From: Mesorhizobium comanense
Lineage (GTDB): Bacteria > Pseudomonadota > Alphaproteobacteria > Rhizobiales > Rhizobiaceae
DNA: 64,000 nucleotides
Assembly (NCBI RefSeq): GCF_005503535.1
Contig: NZ_SCNN01000002.1
Coordinates: forward strand, 124,001 to 188,000
Direction: 5' to 3'
The notes beneath the pieces are model-generated. The model was given only the letters and a program-made list of their open reading frames with translations, was not told the DNA's origin and did no database searches. Positions 44,808 through 54,823 of this stretch are shown here, piece by piece; the first letter of the stretch is position 1; every line of letters starts with the position of its first letter. The translations under genes and the position numbers were made by a program.

Positions 44808-46451
44808 ATGGAAGCCGCCATCTTCGTCCTCGTCGTGCTCGTCTTCGTTGCCGTCTCGGGCGCCTTGGTCCGGCTCGTGCGGGTGCCGTTGCCGGTCTTG
44901 CAGATCGCGATAGGCGCGGCCCTTGCCTGGCCGGTACGCGGCATCCATGTCGAGATCGATCCCGAACTGTTTTTGCTCGTGTTCGTACCGCCGCTGCTCT
45001 ACAGCGATGCCTTCAGCGCGCCCAAGCGTGAACTGATGGCATTGCGCAAGCCGATCCTCGACCTCGCCATCGGCCTTGTCTTCTTTACCATCGTCGGCTT
45101 CGGCTGTGCCCTGCACTGGCTGGTGCCCAGCATCCCGCTGGTTGTCGCCTTCGCCCTCGCTGCCGTCCTGTCGCCGACCGATGCGGTGGCTGTCTCCGCG
45201 ATCGTCGACCGCAATGTCGTTCCGGCGCGGCTGATGCACATTCTGGAAGGCGAGTCGCTGCTCAACGACGCCTCCGGCCTCGTCATGTTCCGCTTTGCCG
45301 TCGCTGCGGCGTTGACCGGCAGCTTCTCCTTCGCCGACGCCTCGCTGAGCTTTCTCTATGCCGTGGCAGTCGGCATCCTGGCCGGCGTCGCAGCCCTGTT
45401 CGTGGCCGCCAAGGCGCTGCAGCTTCTCAACCGTATCGGCGGCGTTCCGGCCGAGGCGCAAGTGCTGATCACGATCCTGCTTCCCTTCGTTGCCTATCTC
45501 GCCGCCGAGCACTTCGAGGCCTCGGGCATCCTGGCCGCCGTGACCGCTGGCCTTTTGACCGGAAGCACCGGCATATTTCGTTTTCTCGGCGTTTCGGCGC
45601 GCATGCAGACAATCTCGTTGTGGACGACGTTGTCCTTCGTCTTCAACGGCGCGCTGTTCATCGTGCTCGGCCTGCAGCTTCCCGAAATCATCCGCAAGGT
45701 GCCGCCGGAACTCACAGGCCAATACCCCGCCATTCAGCCGGTACTGACCGTCGTGGCGCTGACGCTTTGTCTCATCGCGCTGCGCTTCGTCTGGATCTGG
45801 GTCGGCGACATTGCAGCAGGTGTCGCGGCCCGGTTCGGCAAGCGTGAGGCCGAGCCGTTCGGCCTGCGCGTGCGGCTGGCGGGATCGGTGGCTGGCGTGC
45901 GCGGCGCCATAACGCTGGCAGGCATATTGTCGCTGCCGCAGGCTCTGCAGGATGGATCGCCATTCCCCGCGCGCGATCTGGTCATCTTCCTCGCCGCCGG
46001 CGTCATCATCTGTTCCCTGGTGTTTGCCAGCCTTGCCCTGCCGGTAATCGCGCGCGGGCTGGTGGAGCCGGGCGAGGACGCGGGCGCTGCCGAGGAGCGC
46101 ATGGCGCGTGTCGGCGCGGCGAAGGCCGCCATCGCCCACCTGGAAAGCCTCGCGCAGACGGACGAGGAGGAGGGCGATGTGCCCGGCGTCAGGCTTGCCG
46201 CCGCCAACGGCATCGTCGCCGCCTATCAGCGGCGCGTCGCCGCGTCCGACGAGGCCGACGAAGCGCGCGCCGAGGTGCGCGAGGCAGGAAGGCTGGAGAT
46301 CGATCTGAGGCTTGCCGGCATCGCCGCCGAGCGTGAAGCTGTACGCGCCATGCTTCGCCGCGGCGAGATCAACGACCATACCGCACGAACGCTGTATACT
46401 GAGATCACGCTCACCGAAGCCTTGTTGAACGGCAGGCAGACGAGAAGCTAG
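44808..46451 (+). CDS. Na+/H+ antiporter, CPA1 family
   Basis: A 547-residue monovalent cation/proton antiporter. The core transport motif is FALAAVLSPTDAVAVSAI with the paired acidic site later in ILEGESLLNDASGLVMFRF; around twelve helices precede a C-terminal cytoplasmic region with many charged residues (DEADEARAEVREAGRLEI), probably a regulatory coiled coil. It belongs to the NhaP/YjcE-like CPA1 group that exchanges Na+ or K+ for H+. Start chosen at ATG 44808 because TM1 begins at once; an upstream Met at 44754 adds a polar leader. Monocistronic. Confidence 0.9.
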   Translation: MEAAIFVLVVLVFVAVSGALVRLVRVPLPVLQIAIGAALAWPVRGIHVEIDPELFLLVFVPPLLYSDAFSAPKRELMALRKPILDLAIGLVFFTIVGFGCALHWLVPSIPLVVAFALAAVLSPTDAVAVSAIVDRNVVPARLMHILEGESLLNDASGLVMFRFAVAAALTGSFSFADASLSFLYAVAVGILAGVAALFVAAKALQLLNRIGGVPAEAQVLITILLPFVAYLAAEHFEASGILAAVTAGLLTGSTGIFRFLGVSARMQTISLWTTLSFVFNGALFIVLGLQLPEIIRKVPPELTGQYPAIQPVLTVVALTLCLIALRFVWIWVGDIAAGVAARFGKREAEPFGLRVRLAGSVAGVRGAITLAGILSLPQALQDGSPFPARDLVIFLAAGVIICSLVFASLALPVIARGLVEPGEDAGAAEERMARVGAAKAAIAHLESLAQTDEEEGDVPGVRLAAANGIVAAYQRRVAASDEADEARAEVREAGRLEIDLRLAGIAAEREAVRAMLRRGEINDHTARTLYTEITLTEALLNGRQTRS

Positions 46452-46637
46452 GGCATCTGGTGCGCCCGATTTGCGGTCTCTGCCGCAAACCGGCCAGCAA
46501 ATTTCGCGCTGCAAACGTGGCGGGTCGAAAACAACTGTGTTAATGGCGCGGCAATGCAGGTCGCCCAGAGGTGTGCAGCGGTTTTGGGCCGACGCGATGC
46601 ATGAACAAATTGTCCCCGAACCGGAGGATTCCAGGCC

Positions 46638-47951
<1,314 letters not shown>

Positions 47952-48006
47952 CCTGATTTATCGCGGTTGACCAGCCGCGAAGTGTCATCTTTTATCCGCC
48001 GGGCAG

Positions 48007-48031
48007 TGCGCCACCTCGATCGGGTGGCGCA
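48007..48031 (+). terminator. Strong hairpin between glyA and the next gene
   Basis: TGCGCCACC (48007-48015) pairs perfectly with GGTGGCGCA (48023-48031) over a 7-base loop. No T run follows; it lies 16 bases before the ATG of the secreted-protein gene. It could be a terminator for glyA without a T tract, or a leader structure limiting translation of the next gene. Confidence 0.45.
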
Positions 48032-48047
48032 TGAAACCGGAGAATGG

Positions 48048-48629
48048 ATGATGCGCAAATTTGGTCTCGCCTCACTTGTTGCCGTTGGCTGGCTTGCCGC
48101 ATGCGGGCCTGTCCTGGCGCAGTCGCAGCCGGCGCCGGATATGCCGGCGATGAGCACCTTCGGCCGGTGGACGACCATGGTCGACGCGCTCGATACCGGC
48201 CAGGATGCGCACAAGACCTGCGCTGCCTCCACGGCATTCTTCGATGCGGGCGGTAATTCGGGCACGCTGACATTGTCGATCTCGAGCGGTGACGCGCTGC
48301 CGCCCAATGCCTATCCCTCCGTCATGATCACCATCGATAACCGGTCCCTCGTCACAGCCAAGAAGGTCGCTGCCGTTTTCGGCGATCCCGGCGTCAAGGT
48401 TCCGGCAACGGTCTTGTCCGGCGACGCCGTCAACGGCCGCCCGACCTGGACCGTCGACAATCAGCCCAAGACCAGTCTTGCGTTGCTGCGTGCCATGCGC
48501 CAGGTCACTTCCCTGGATGTGACTTTCGACAAGCAATCTATCGCCAGCATCCCGATGGACGGCTTCACCAAGGCTTACCGCAACCTCGGCACATCCTGCG
48601 GCTTCCCAACCAAGGACGTTGCGCCGTAA
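48048..48629 (+). CDS. Secreted protein of unknown function
   Basis: A 193-residue protein with a signal peptide (MMRKFGLASLVAVGWLAACG; cleavage probably near VLAQS; an LAAC lipobox-like sequence is also visible, so lipoprotein is possible). The mature part has one Cys pair candidate (KTCAAS and TSCGFP) and resembles invasion-associated locus B-like periplasmic proteins in general build, with KKVAAVFGDPGVKVPATVLS and VTSLDVTFDKQS; I do not claim the family. It sits between glyA and a GlpM-like gene, 30 bases before the latter. Confidence 0.75.
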   Translation: MMRKFGLASLVAVGWLAACGPVLAQSQPAPDMPAMSTFGRWTTMVDALDTGQDAHKTCAASTAFFDAGGNSGTLTLSISSGDALPPNAYPSVMITIDNRSLVTAKKVAAVFGDPGVKVPATVLSGDAVNGRPTWTVDNQPKTSLALLRAMRQVTSLDVTFDKQSIASIPMDGFTKAYRNLGTSCGFPTKDVAP

Positions 48630-48658
48630 CCGCGACGGACGGATTTGAAGGACCAAGC

Positions 48659-48988
48659 ATGGACATCGTCTGGAAAGGGGTGGTCGGAGGTCTGGTAACG
48701 GCGCTCATCGCCTGGGCGTCCAAACGCGGCAATGTGCTGCCGGGTATCCTGCCGCTCGCGCCGACTTTCGCGGTCATAGCGTTGCTCGCCGTGGGCTCCA
48801 AAGGCAATGCGGCCGGTTTTCGCGAGGCCTGCCTCGCGGGCGTCAAGACCATCCCCGCTTATCTCGCTTTCCTTGCCGCCTGCTGGTTGTTCATCGACAA
48901 GGTCGACTATCGCCTCGCTGTTGCCGGCGGCATTGCGTTGTGGCTGGTGGTGGCTCTCGCAATTTTCCTTGCGCCTCGCTATCTCTGA
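48659..48988 (+). CDS. GlpM family membrane protein
   Basis: A 109-residue protein with three or four hydrophobic helices and the layout of GlpM (Pfam PF06942): WKGVVGGLVTALIAWASKR, a GILPLAPTFAVIALLAVGS block, then FREACLAGVKTIPAYLAFLA and a final helix. GlpM in Pseudomonas affects alginate; its molecular role is unknown. It precedes nrdR by 96 bases. Confidence 0.82.
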   Translation: MDIVWKGVVGGLVTALIAWASKRGNVLPGILPLAPTFAVIALLAVGSKGNAAGFREACLAGVKTIPAYLAFLAACWLFIDKVDYRLAVAGGIALWLVVALAIFLAPRYL

Positions 48989-49084
48989 GGCGCGGCAGGC
49001 CGCCGAAGAACGGAATTGCTTCAATCCGCGCCGGAAAGGCTCTAAGCCTTCCCCTTCACCAGATTCGCTAACCCAAGGCTTTTC

Positions 49085-49564
49085 ATGCGCTGCCCCTATT
49101 GCCAGTCCGAAGATACGCAGGTGAAGGATTCGCGCCCCGCCGAGGATGGCGCGGCGATACGCCGGCGGCGCGTCTGTCCCGATTGCGGCGGCCGCTTCAC
49201 CACGTTCGAGCGCGTGCAGCTGCGTGACCTTGTCGTGGTCAAGAAATCGGGCCGGAAAGTCCCGTTCGACCGCGACAAGCTGCTGCGCTCGGTGGAGATC
49301 GCCGTGCGCAAGCGCAATGTCGATCCCGAGCGGATCGACCGCGCGGTGACCGGCATTGTGCGTCAGCTCGAAAGTTCTGGCGAAACGGAAATTGCCTCCG
49401 GTGAAGTCGGCCGCCTTGTGATGGAGGCGCTTAAGTCCCTGGACGATGTCGCTTATGTCCGTTTCGCGTCGGTCTACCGCAATTTCCGCGAGGCCAAGGA
49501 TTTCCACGAATTGCTGGGCGAGTTGAAGGGCGACGAGGAAAAGAGCGAAGAGGACGCCGGCTGA
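49085..49564 (+). CDS. nrdR: Ribonucleotide reductase repressor NrdR
   Basis: NrdR binds ATP/dATP and zinc and represses nrd genes. The 159-residue protein has the zinc ribbon CPYC...CPDC ([17 protein letters not shown], then [14 protein letters not shown]) and an ATP-cone from about residue 50 ([20 protein letters not shown]). It overlaps nothing but is only 2 bases from ribD, and in most rhizobia nrdR heads the ribD-ribE-ribH operon as here. Confidence 0.97.
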   Translation: MRCPYCQSEDTQVKDSRPAEDGAAIRRRRVCPDCGGRFTTFERVQLRDLVVVKKSGRKVPFDRDKLLRSVEIAVRKRNVDPERIDRAVTGIVRQLESSGETEIASGEVGRLVMEALKSLDDVAYVRFASVYRNFREAKDFHELLGELKGDEEKSEEDAG

Positions 49565-49566
49565 GC

Positions 49567-50697
49567 ATGGCAGCACTGCATTTGAGCGAGGCGGGGCAGG
49601 CGGCCCTTGATCGCCGTTTCATGGCCGCCGCGCTGCGGCTTTCGCGCAGGAATGCAGGCAGGACATCGACCAATCCGTCCGTCGGCACGCTGATCGTGCG
49701 GGACGATGGCGCGGGTCCGATGATCGTCGGCACCGGCGTCACCGCGGTCGGCGGACGGCCGCACGCCGAGACTGAGGCGCTTGCCGAGGCCGGTGAACTG
49801 GCGCGTGGTGCCACCGCCTATGTCACGCTGGAACCTTGCGCGCATCACGGCCGCACGCCGCCTTGCGCCAATGCGCTGGTTAATGCCGGCATTGCGCGTG
49901 TCGTGGGCGCCGCGAGCGATCCCGACCCGCGCGTCTCTGGCAAGGGCTATGCGATCCTGCGGGCCGCCGGCATCGAGGTGGTCGAAAAGGTGCTGGCGCC
50001 GGAAGCGGCCGAGCAGATGGCGGGCTATCTCATTCGTTCGCTGAGGAAGCGTCCCGAAGTGATTCTGAAGCTTGCGCTTTCCAGCGACGGCAAGATCGGC
50101 AGGCAAGGCGCCGGCCAGGTCGCGATCACAGGTGATATCGCACGCCGCGAGGTCTATCTGATGCGGGCCGAGGCCGATGCCATCCTGGTCGGCATTGGGA
50201 CCGCATTGGAGGATGATCCAGCCCTGACCGTGCGTTTGCCGGGACTGGAGAACCGTTCGCCGGTCCGCATCGTGCTGGACCGGCAGATCAGGTTGCCGGA
50301 GAGCTCGAAACTGGTCTCGGGCGTCGATCGCGTGCCGCTGTATCTCGCTGCGTGTCTCGAAGCCGACCCGCAGCGCCGGGCCGTTCTCGATCGCGCCGGC
50401 GTGCGCTTCATCGGCACCGAGACGCATGAGGGCGGCGTGGCGCTGCCAGAACTGCTCGACGACCTTGCCGCGCTTGGCATGGCGAGCGTGCTGGTCGAGG
50501 GCGGCGCCAGGGTGGCGAGCGCCTTTCTGGCCGATGGTCTGGTCGACCGCATCGTGCTTTTCCAGGGGCCGGAAGCGATCGGCGACGGCGGCATTGCATC
50601 GCCGATCGATGCCGACCATATCCCCGAAGGGTTTCGCAAGCTGCGCGAGATGCGCTTCGGCGAGGACGGTTATGCCGAATGGATCAGGGATTTTTAG
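49567..50697 (+). CDS. ribD: Bifunctional riboflavin deaminase/reductase
   Basis: RibD deaminates 2,5-diamino-6-ribosylamino-4-pyrimidinone phosphate and then reduces the sugar, two steps of riboflavin synthesis. The N-terminal deaminase has the zinc ligands in GRPHAETEALAEAG and TLEPCAHHGRTPPCANALV; the C-terminal reductase (about residue 150 on) has KLALSSDGKIG and VEGGARVASAFLADGLVDRI. The length of 376 is normal. It begins 2 bases after nrdR and ends 11 bases before ribE. Confidence 0.96.
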   Translation: MAALHLSEAGQAALDRRFMAAALRLSRRNAGRTSTNPSVGTLIVRDDGAGPMIVGTGVTAVGGRPHAETEALAEAGELARGATAYVTLEPCAHHGRTPPCANALVNAGIARVVGAASDPDPRVSGKGYAILRAAGIEVVEKVLAPEAAEQMAGYLIRSLRKRPEVILKLALSSDGKIGRQGAGQVAITGDIARREVYLMRAEADAILVGIGTALEDDPALTVRLPGLENRSPVRIVLDRQIRLPESSKLVSGVDRVPLYLAACLEADPQRRAVLDRAGVRFIGTETHEGGVALPELLDDLAALGMASVLVEGGARVASAFLADGLVDRIVLFQGPEAIGDGGIASPIDADHIPEGFRKLREMRFGEDGYAEWIRDF

Positions 50698-50708
50698 GGT
50701 AGCGATCG

Positions 50709-51326
50709 ATGTTCACCGGAATTGTCACCGATATCGGCACCGTCGCCGCCGTCAAGCCGCTGAGCGAAGGCGTCGGCCTGCGCATCGACACGGCTTATGA
50801 TCCCGAAACGATCGCCATCGGTGCCTCGATTTCGTGCGGCGGCGTCTGCCTGACGGTCACGGCCTTGCCCGAGCACGGTTCGAACGCGCGCTGGTTCGAG
50901 GTCGAGGCCTGGGAGGAAGCCTTGCGGCTGACCACGGCCGCGAGCTGGAAATCTGGCACGCGGATCAATCTGGAGCGGGCGCTGAAGATCGGCGATGAAC
51001 TGGGCGGCCACATCGTGTCGGGTCATGTCGATGGCACCGCCGAGATCGTCGAACGCAAGGACGAGGGCGACGCGGTGCGCTTCACGCTGGAAGCGCCGCG
51101 CCATCTGGCGAGATTCATCGCGCCGAAGGGCTCGGTCGCGCTCGACGGCACCTCGCTTACGGTCAACAAGGTCGAAGGCACCCGCTTCGACGTGCTGCTG
51201 ATCCACCACTCTCTGAGCGTCACCACCTGGGGCGAGCGCAAGGCCGGCGACCGCGTCAATCTCGAGATCGACACCATGGCCCGCTACGCCGCACGTCTGG
51301 CGGAGGCAGCGAAAGAGGGGCTTTGA
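50709..51326 (+). CDS. ribE: Riboflavin synthase, alpha subunit
   Basis: RibE dismutates two 6,7-dimethyl-8-ribityllumazine to riboflavin. The 205-residue protein consists of two lumazine-binding repeats, starting MFTGIVTDIGTVAAVKPL and GGHIVSGHVDGTAEIV; the active-site regions SCGGVCLTVT and DGTSLTVNKVEGTRFDVLLI are visible. It is 11 bases after ribD. The operon is then interrupted by a toxin-antitoxin module before ribH. Confidence 0.96.
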   Translation: MFTGIVTDIGTVAAVKPLSEGVGLRIDTAYDPETIAIGASISCGGVCLTVTALPEHGSNARWFEVEAWEEALRLTTAASWKSGTRINLERALKIGDELGGHIVSGHVDGTAEIVERKDEGDAVRFTLEAPRHLARFIAPKGSVALDGTSLTVNKVEGTRFDVLLIHHSLSVTTWGERKAGDRVNLEIDTMARYAARLAEAAKEGL

Positions 51327-51362
51327 GTTACCAGCCTTGAATTTGCCGGCCATTGGCCGTAC

Positions 51363-51385
51363 ATTGTCACCAGGAGAGTGACAAT
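51363..51385. promoter_or_regulatory. Operator palindrome at the start of the antitoxin gene
   Basis: ATTGTCAC (51363-51370) and GTGACAAT (51378-51385) form a perfect 8-base inverted repeat around CAGGAGA, which contains the Shine-Dalgarno. The right arm runs into the ATG of the DUF1778 gene. A ribbon-helix-helix antitoxin bound here could block both transcription and translation of its own module. Confidence 0.8.
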
Positions 51386-51677
51386 GACAGCACATCCAGC
51401 AGGTGGCCGTGTTCGTGGCGAGCGTCTCGAGACACGCGTCACGGCCGACCAGAAGAGCCTTATCGAGCATGCTGCGGCACTGCAGGGTCGCACTGTGACG
51501 GATTTTGTGCTGACCAGCCTCCAGGAAGCTGCCCGACGCGCAATCGAGGAGCACGAGCGGCTAGAGCTGTCTGTCCGCGACAGTCGGGCCTTCGTGGATG
51601 CTCTCGTCAATCCGAAACCAGTGAACGATCGCTTGCGCGATACGGTGCGTCGGTATCGCCAAGCCACTGGCATCTGA
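51384..51677 (+). CDS. DUF1778 antitoxin, TacA type
   Basis: A 97-residue antitoxin with an N-terminal ribbon-helix-helix (ERLETRVTADQKSLIEHAAAL, then GRTVTDFVLTSLQEAARRAI) and a C-terminal toxin-neutralising tail (SRAFVDALVNPKPVNDRLRD). DUF1778 antitoxins partner GNAT toxins (TacA/TacT, AtaR/AtaT). The ATG at 51384 follows GGAG at 7 bases; GTG at 51378 is less likely. The palindrome at 51363-51385 covers its start. It lies inside the riboflavin operon, between ribE and the toxin gene, 2 bases before the latter. Confidence 0.92.
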   Translation: MTAHPAGGRVRGERLETRVTADQKSLIEHAAALQGRTVTDFVLTSLQEAARRAIEEHERLELSVRDSRAFVDALVNPKPVNDRLRDTVRRYRQATGI

Positions 51678-51679
51678 GG

Positions 51680-52192
51680 ATGACAGGCTCGGCTGAAGCA
51701 CCTCTGCGAGTTGAGGTGCTTGCCCCGCAGCACGACCGAAATTCATTCGAAAGCGGCGCAGAACCGCTCGATCGATATCTTCGACTGCAAGCGGGGCAAG
51801 ACGCCCGCAAGAACATTGCTGCGCCGTTTGTGCTGGTTATGCCGAACGGATCTATCGCCGCCTACTACACGCTCTCATCGACTGCCGTGAGTGTCGGCGA
51901 GTGGCCCGCCCAGACTGTACGCAAGCTGCCGCGTTATCCGCTTATTCCGGCGACGCTGCTCGGGCGCCTGGCCGTTGATCGACGACAACAGGGCCGAGGT
52001 TACGGCCGATATCTACTGGCCGATGCCTTGCTTCGATCGCTCAGTAGCGAGATTGCTTCGTTCGCCGTCATTGTAGATGCAAAGGACGAGAACGCGCGGC
52101 GCTTTTACGAACGCGAGGGTTTTTTGCCATTTCCGGACCGGTCCATGAAGCTGTTTCGGCCGATGGCCGATATCGCGGAACTGTTCAGATGA
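51680..52192 (+). CDS. GNAT toxin, TacT/AtaT type
   Basis: A 170-residue acetyltransferase of the TacT/AtaT group, which acetylates the amino acid on charged tRNAs and stops translation. The acetyl-CoA loop is RRQQGRGYGRYLLADALLRS (Q/R-x-x-G-x-G), and the late Tyr in NARRFYEREGFLPF is the usual catalytic position. The AHD start ... HDRNSFESGAEPLDRYLR is typical. It starts 2 bases after the antitoxin and shares its stop with the start of a small third gene (ATGA). Which tRNA it attacks is not known. Confidence 0.92.
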   Translation: MTGSAEAPLRVEVLAPQHDRNSFESGAEPLDRYLRLQAGQDARKNIAAPFVLVMPNGSIAAYYTLSSTAVSVGEWPAQTVRKLPRYPLIPATLLGRLAVDRRQQGRGYGRYLLADALLRSLSSEIASFAVIVDAKDENARRFYEREGFLPFPDRSMKLFRPMADIAELFR

Positions 52193-52365
52193 CGAAAGGC
52201 TCCGACAGAGAGAGTGATGATTCCAAACGGCAAGAACGTCTGACGCGCGAAGCAATTGCCGATGTAGACGAAGGCCGGTTGGTAAGCCACGAAGCTGTTC
52301 TCGCCTGGGCGGAGAGCCTCGGCACCCGCTATCTGCTATCGGTGCCTTACCCAAGGACGCGATAA
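52189..52365 (+). CDS. 58-residue protein, third gene of the toxin-antitoxin module
   Basis: A short protein, starting MTKGSDRESDDSKRQERLTR and continuing EAIADVDEGRLVSHEAVLAW and AESLG. The block D-V-D-x-G-R-x-x-S/T-H-x-x-V-x-x-W is common in short CopG/RelB-type antitoxins of ParE- or RelE-like toxins. Its ATG overlaps the toxin stop by 4 bases (ATGA), so it is translated from the same message. It may be a solitary or remnant antitoxin, or an added regulator of the GNAT pair; no second toxin follows. Its short C terminus ends before ribH. Confidence 0.68.
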   Translation: MTKGSDRESDDSKRQERLTREAIADVDEGRLVSHEAVLAWAESLGTRYLLSVPYPRTR

Positions 52366-52446
52366 GCAAGCGCTACCTTGTCCAATCTTCCGCTTGCGGT
52401 GAACCCCGCTTCGGCCTAAGTCACCGGCAACCCCCCGGAGACTTTT

Positions 52447-52941
52447 ATGGCTGGCACATCCCAACACGGCAAAGCGTTCATTCGTCCGAAGGCGAAGGCG
52501 CATCTGCTGATTGTCGAAGCGCGCTTCCACGACGATCTTGCCGACGCGCTGCTCGATGGCGCGACAAACGCACTCGATGAGGCGAGCGCGACTTATGACG
52601 TCGTCACCGTTCCTGGTTCGCTCGAAATTCCCGCTGTCATCACCTTCGCGCTGGACGGCGCGGCGGAAGGCGGCACGCATTACGATGGCTTCGTGGCGCT
52701 CGGCACCATCATCCGCGGCGACACCTATCATTTCGATATCGTCGCCAATGAATCGAGCCGCGCGCTCATGGATCTGTCCGTTCAGGACTCCGTTTGCATC
52801 GGCAACGGCATCCTCACCACCGAGAACGATGCGCAGGCGTGGACGCGCGCCAAGCGCTCGGAAGGCGACAAGGGCGGCTTTGCCGCGCGCGCGGCGCTGA
52901 CCATGATCGCGCTCAAAGAGAAATTCGGAGCCCAATCGTGA
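52447..52941 (+). CDS. ribH: 6,7-dimethyl-8-ribityllumazine synthase
   Basis: RibH condenses the RibD product with 3,4-dihydroxy-2-butanone-4-phosphate. The 164-residue enzyme has [15 protein letters not shown] and [20 protein letters not shown], where the His of RGDTYHF is the catalytic base. It forms an icosahedral or pentameric shell. It begins 81 bases after the toxin-antitoxin module, preceded by GGAG at about 6 bases, and overlaps nusB by 4 bases (GTGA). Confidence 0.96.
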   Translation: MAGTSQHGKAFIRPKAKAHLLIVEARFHDDLADALLDGATNALDEASATYDVVTVPGSLEIPAVITFALDGAAEGGTHYDGFVALGTIIRGDTYHFDIVANESSRALMDLSVQDSVCIGNGILTTENDAQAWTRAKRSEGDKGGFAARAALTMIALKEKFGAQS

Positions 52942-53432
52942 ACGATCCCGCCTCGACCGGTGCCGTGCGCCACGCCAACAAGCGTGGCGCTGCCCGTCTG
53001 GCCGCCGTGCAGGCGCTTTATCAGATGGATGTCGCGGGCAGCGGTGTCTTCGAGATCACGGCTGAGTACGAGGCGTTCCGCCTCGGCAAGGAAGTCGACG
53101 GCGCGCTTTACCGGGAGGCCGACGCCCAATGGTTCCGCGCCATCCTCACCGGCGTGGTCGAAGACCAGAAGACCATCGATCCGATCATCCGCCAGGCTCT
53201 GACCGACGACTGGCCGCTGTCGCGGCTGGACTCGACGCTGCGCGCCATCCTGCGCGCCGGCGTGTACGAGCTGATGAAGCGCGAAGACGTGCCAGTGGCC
53301 GTGATCGTGTCGGAATATGTCGATATCGCCAAGGCGTTCTACGAGGAAGACGAGCCGAAGCTGGTCAATGCAGTGCTCGACCGTGTGTCGCGCCGTGTGC
53401 GCGGCGAGGGGCGGGGCAAGGACGCATCGTGA
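52938..53432 (+). CDS. nusB: Transcription antitermination factor NusB
   Basis: NusB joins NusE/S10 on boxA RNA in rRNA antitermination. The 164-residue helical protein starts GTG (overlapping ribH's stop) and shows [20 protein letters not shown] and the conserved [20 protein letters not shown] then [23 protein letters not shown]. The next gene, an MFS, again overlaps its stop by GTGA, so ribH-nusB-MFS are translationally coupled. Confidence 0.95.
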   Translation: MNDPASTGAVRHANKRGAARLAAVQALYQMDVAGSGVFEITAEYEAFRLGKEVDGALYREADAQWFRAILTGVVEDQKTIDPIIRQALTDDWPLSRLDSTLRAILRAGVYELMKREDVPVAVIVSEYVDIAKAFYEEDEPKLVNAVLDRVSRRVRGEGRGKDAS

Positions 53433-54646
53433 CGGCCATCGCCGCCGAGGCGAGCAGGGAGGCACGGCGGACTGCGCTGATCCTCGCCGTTTCGCAGGCG
53501 GTCGTCGGCTCGGCGGCACCCATCGCAATCTCCATGGGCGCGCTTGCCGGGCAATACCTGCTTGGCGCGGACAAGTCGCTCGCCACCGCACCGATCACCG
53601 GTTACAACCTCGGCGTGGCCCTGGGCGCCTTGCCGGCCGCCGCCATCATCCGCCGGCTGGGTCAGCGCGGCGGGTTCATGACCGGCACCGCCGTCACCGC
53701 GCTGGGCGGCCTCAGCGCCACCCTGGCGCTGTTTCACGGCAGTTTCTGGCTGTTCGCCCTCGCATTGCTGGTGCTCGGCATCGGCGGCGCCTTCGTCCAG
53801 CAGTTCCGCTTCGCCGCCGCGGACAACGCTCCGCCGGAATTCAAGGCGCGCGCCATCTCTTTCGTGCTCGCTGGCGGCATCGTCACCGCCATTCTCGGGC
53901 CGCAGATCGTCATTTTCACCCGCGAACTGTTCGCCCCCGTGATGTTCGCCGGCTCGTTCGCCGCCATCCTGCCGCTCGCCGCCGCCGGTGCGGTCATCCT
54001 GTCGTTCCTGCGCCTGCGGCCGAAGGCAGCAAGCAGGGTTGATGTCGCCGATGGGGACGCGAGACCCCTGTCGGAAATCGTCACCAGGCCGCGTTTCGTC
54101 GCCGCTCTGTTCTGTGCCGTTGGTAGCTATGCGCTGATGAGCTTCGTCATGACCGGCGCGCCGCTCGCCATGGTCGGCTGCGGCCTGTCGGAGGACAATG
54201 CCACGCTTGGCATTTCCTGGCATGTCATGGCCATGTTCGGACCGAGTTTCTTCACCGGTTCGCTGATCCATCGTTTCGGCGCCGAGCGCGTTGTCGCCAC
54301 CGGCCTCGTGCTGTTGATCGGTTGTGGGGCCGTTGCCCTGTCGGGCCTGGCATTGTGGCAGTTCTGGACCTCGCTGATCTTGCTCGGCCTCGGCTGGAAT
54401 TTCGGCTTCATCGGCGCAACGGCGATGGTGGCGGCCAGCTACAGGCCATCGGAAAAAGGCAAGGTGCAGGGTTTCCACGACTTCATGTTGTTCGGCTCCG
54501 TCGCCTGCGCGTCGCTCCTGTCGGGCGTCGTCTACAATGCCTGGGGCTGGGAAATGCTGAACTGGATGATCTTCCCGGTCACCGTGCTGTGCTTCGTCGC
54601 TCTCGGCGCGCTCAAGGTGACCAGTTCGCGCAAGGCGGAAGCCTGA
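53429..54646 (+). CDS. MFS transporter coupled to nusB
   Basis: A 405-residue, 12-helix major facilitator. From the GTG at 53429 the protein starts [20 protein letters not shown], continues [24 protein letters not shown] and has [14 protein letters not shown] at the motif A position and [15 protein letters not shown] in the second half. The start overlaps the nusB stop (GTGA). Its substrate is unknown. In many alphaproteobacteria thiL follows nusB; here an MFS takes that place. Confidence 0.88.
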   Translation: MTAIAAEASREARRTALILAVSQAVVGSAAPIAISMGALAGQYLLGADKSLATAPITGYNLGVALGALPAAAIIRRLGQRGGFMTGTAVTALGGLSATLALFHGSFWLFALALLVLGIGGAFVQQFRFAAADNAPPEFKARAISFVLAGGIVTAILGPQIVIFTRELFAPVMFAGSFAAILPLAAAGAVILSFLRLRPKAASRVDVADGDARPLSEIVTRPRFVAALFCAVGSYALMSFVMTGAPLAMVGCGLSEDNATLGISWHVMAMFGPSFFTGSLIHRFGAERVVATGLVLLIGCGAVALSGLALWQFWTSLILLGLGWNFGFIGATAMVAASYRPSEKGKVQGFHDFMLFGSVACASLLSGVVYNAWGWEMLNWMIFPVTVLCFVALGALKVTSSRKAEA

Positions 54647-54823
54647 TCCCGGAACGGCCGGCCTGGCATGATGCTGTCAGGATTGCTTCGGCTCGACTTG
54701 CGTTGTCCAAACAAAATTATTGCGCCTGTGCCCATTGTTATGAAACCGTGTACCCCGACGGGGCGTTGAAGCCATGCTCATATGCGGCCGCCGCATTCCG
54801 GTTCATAGCAAGGGATTCTCACA

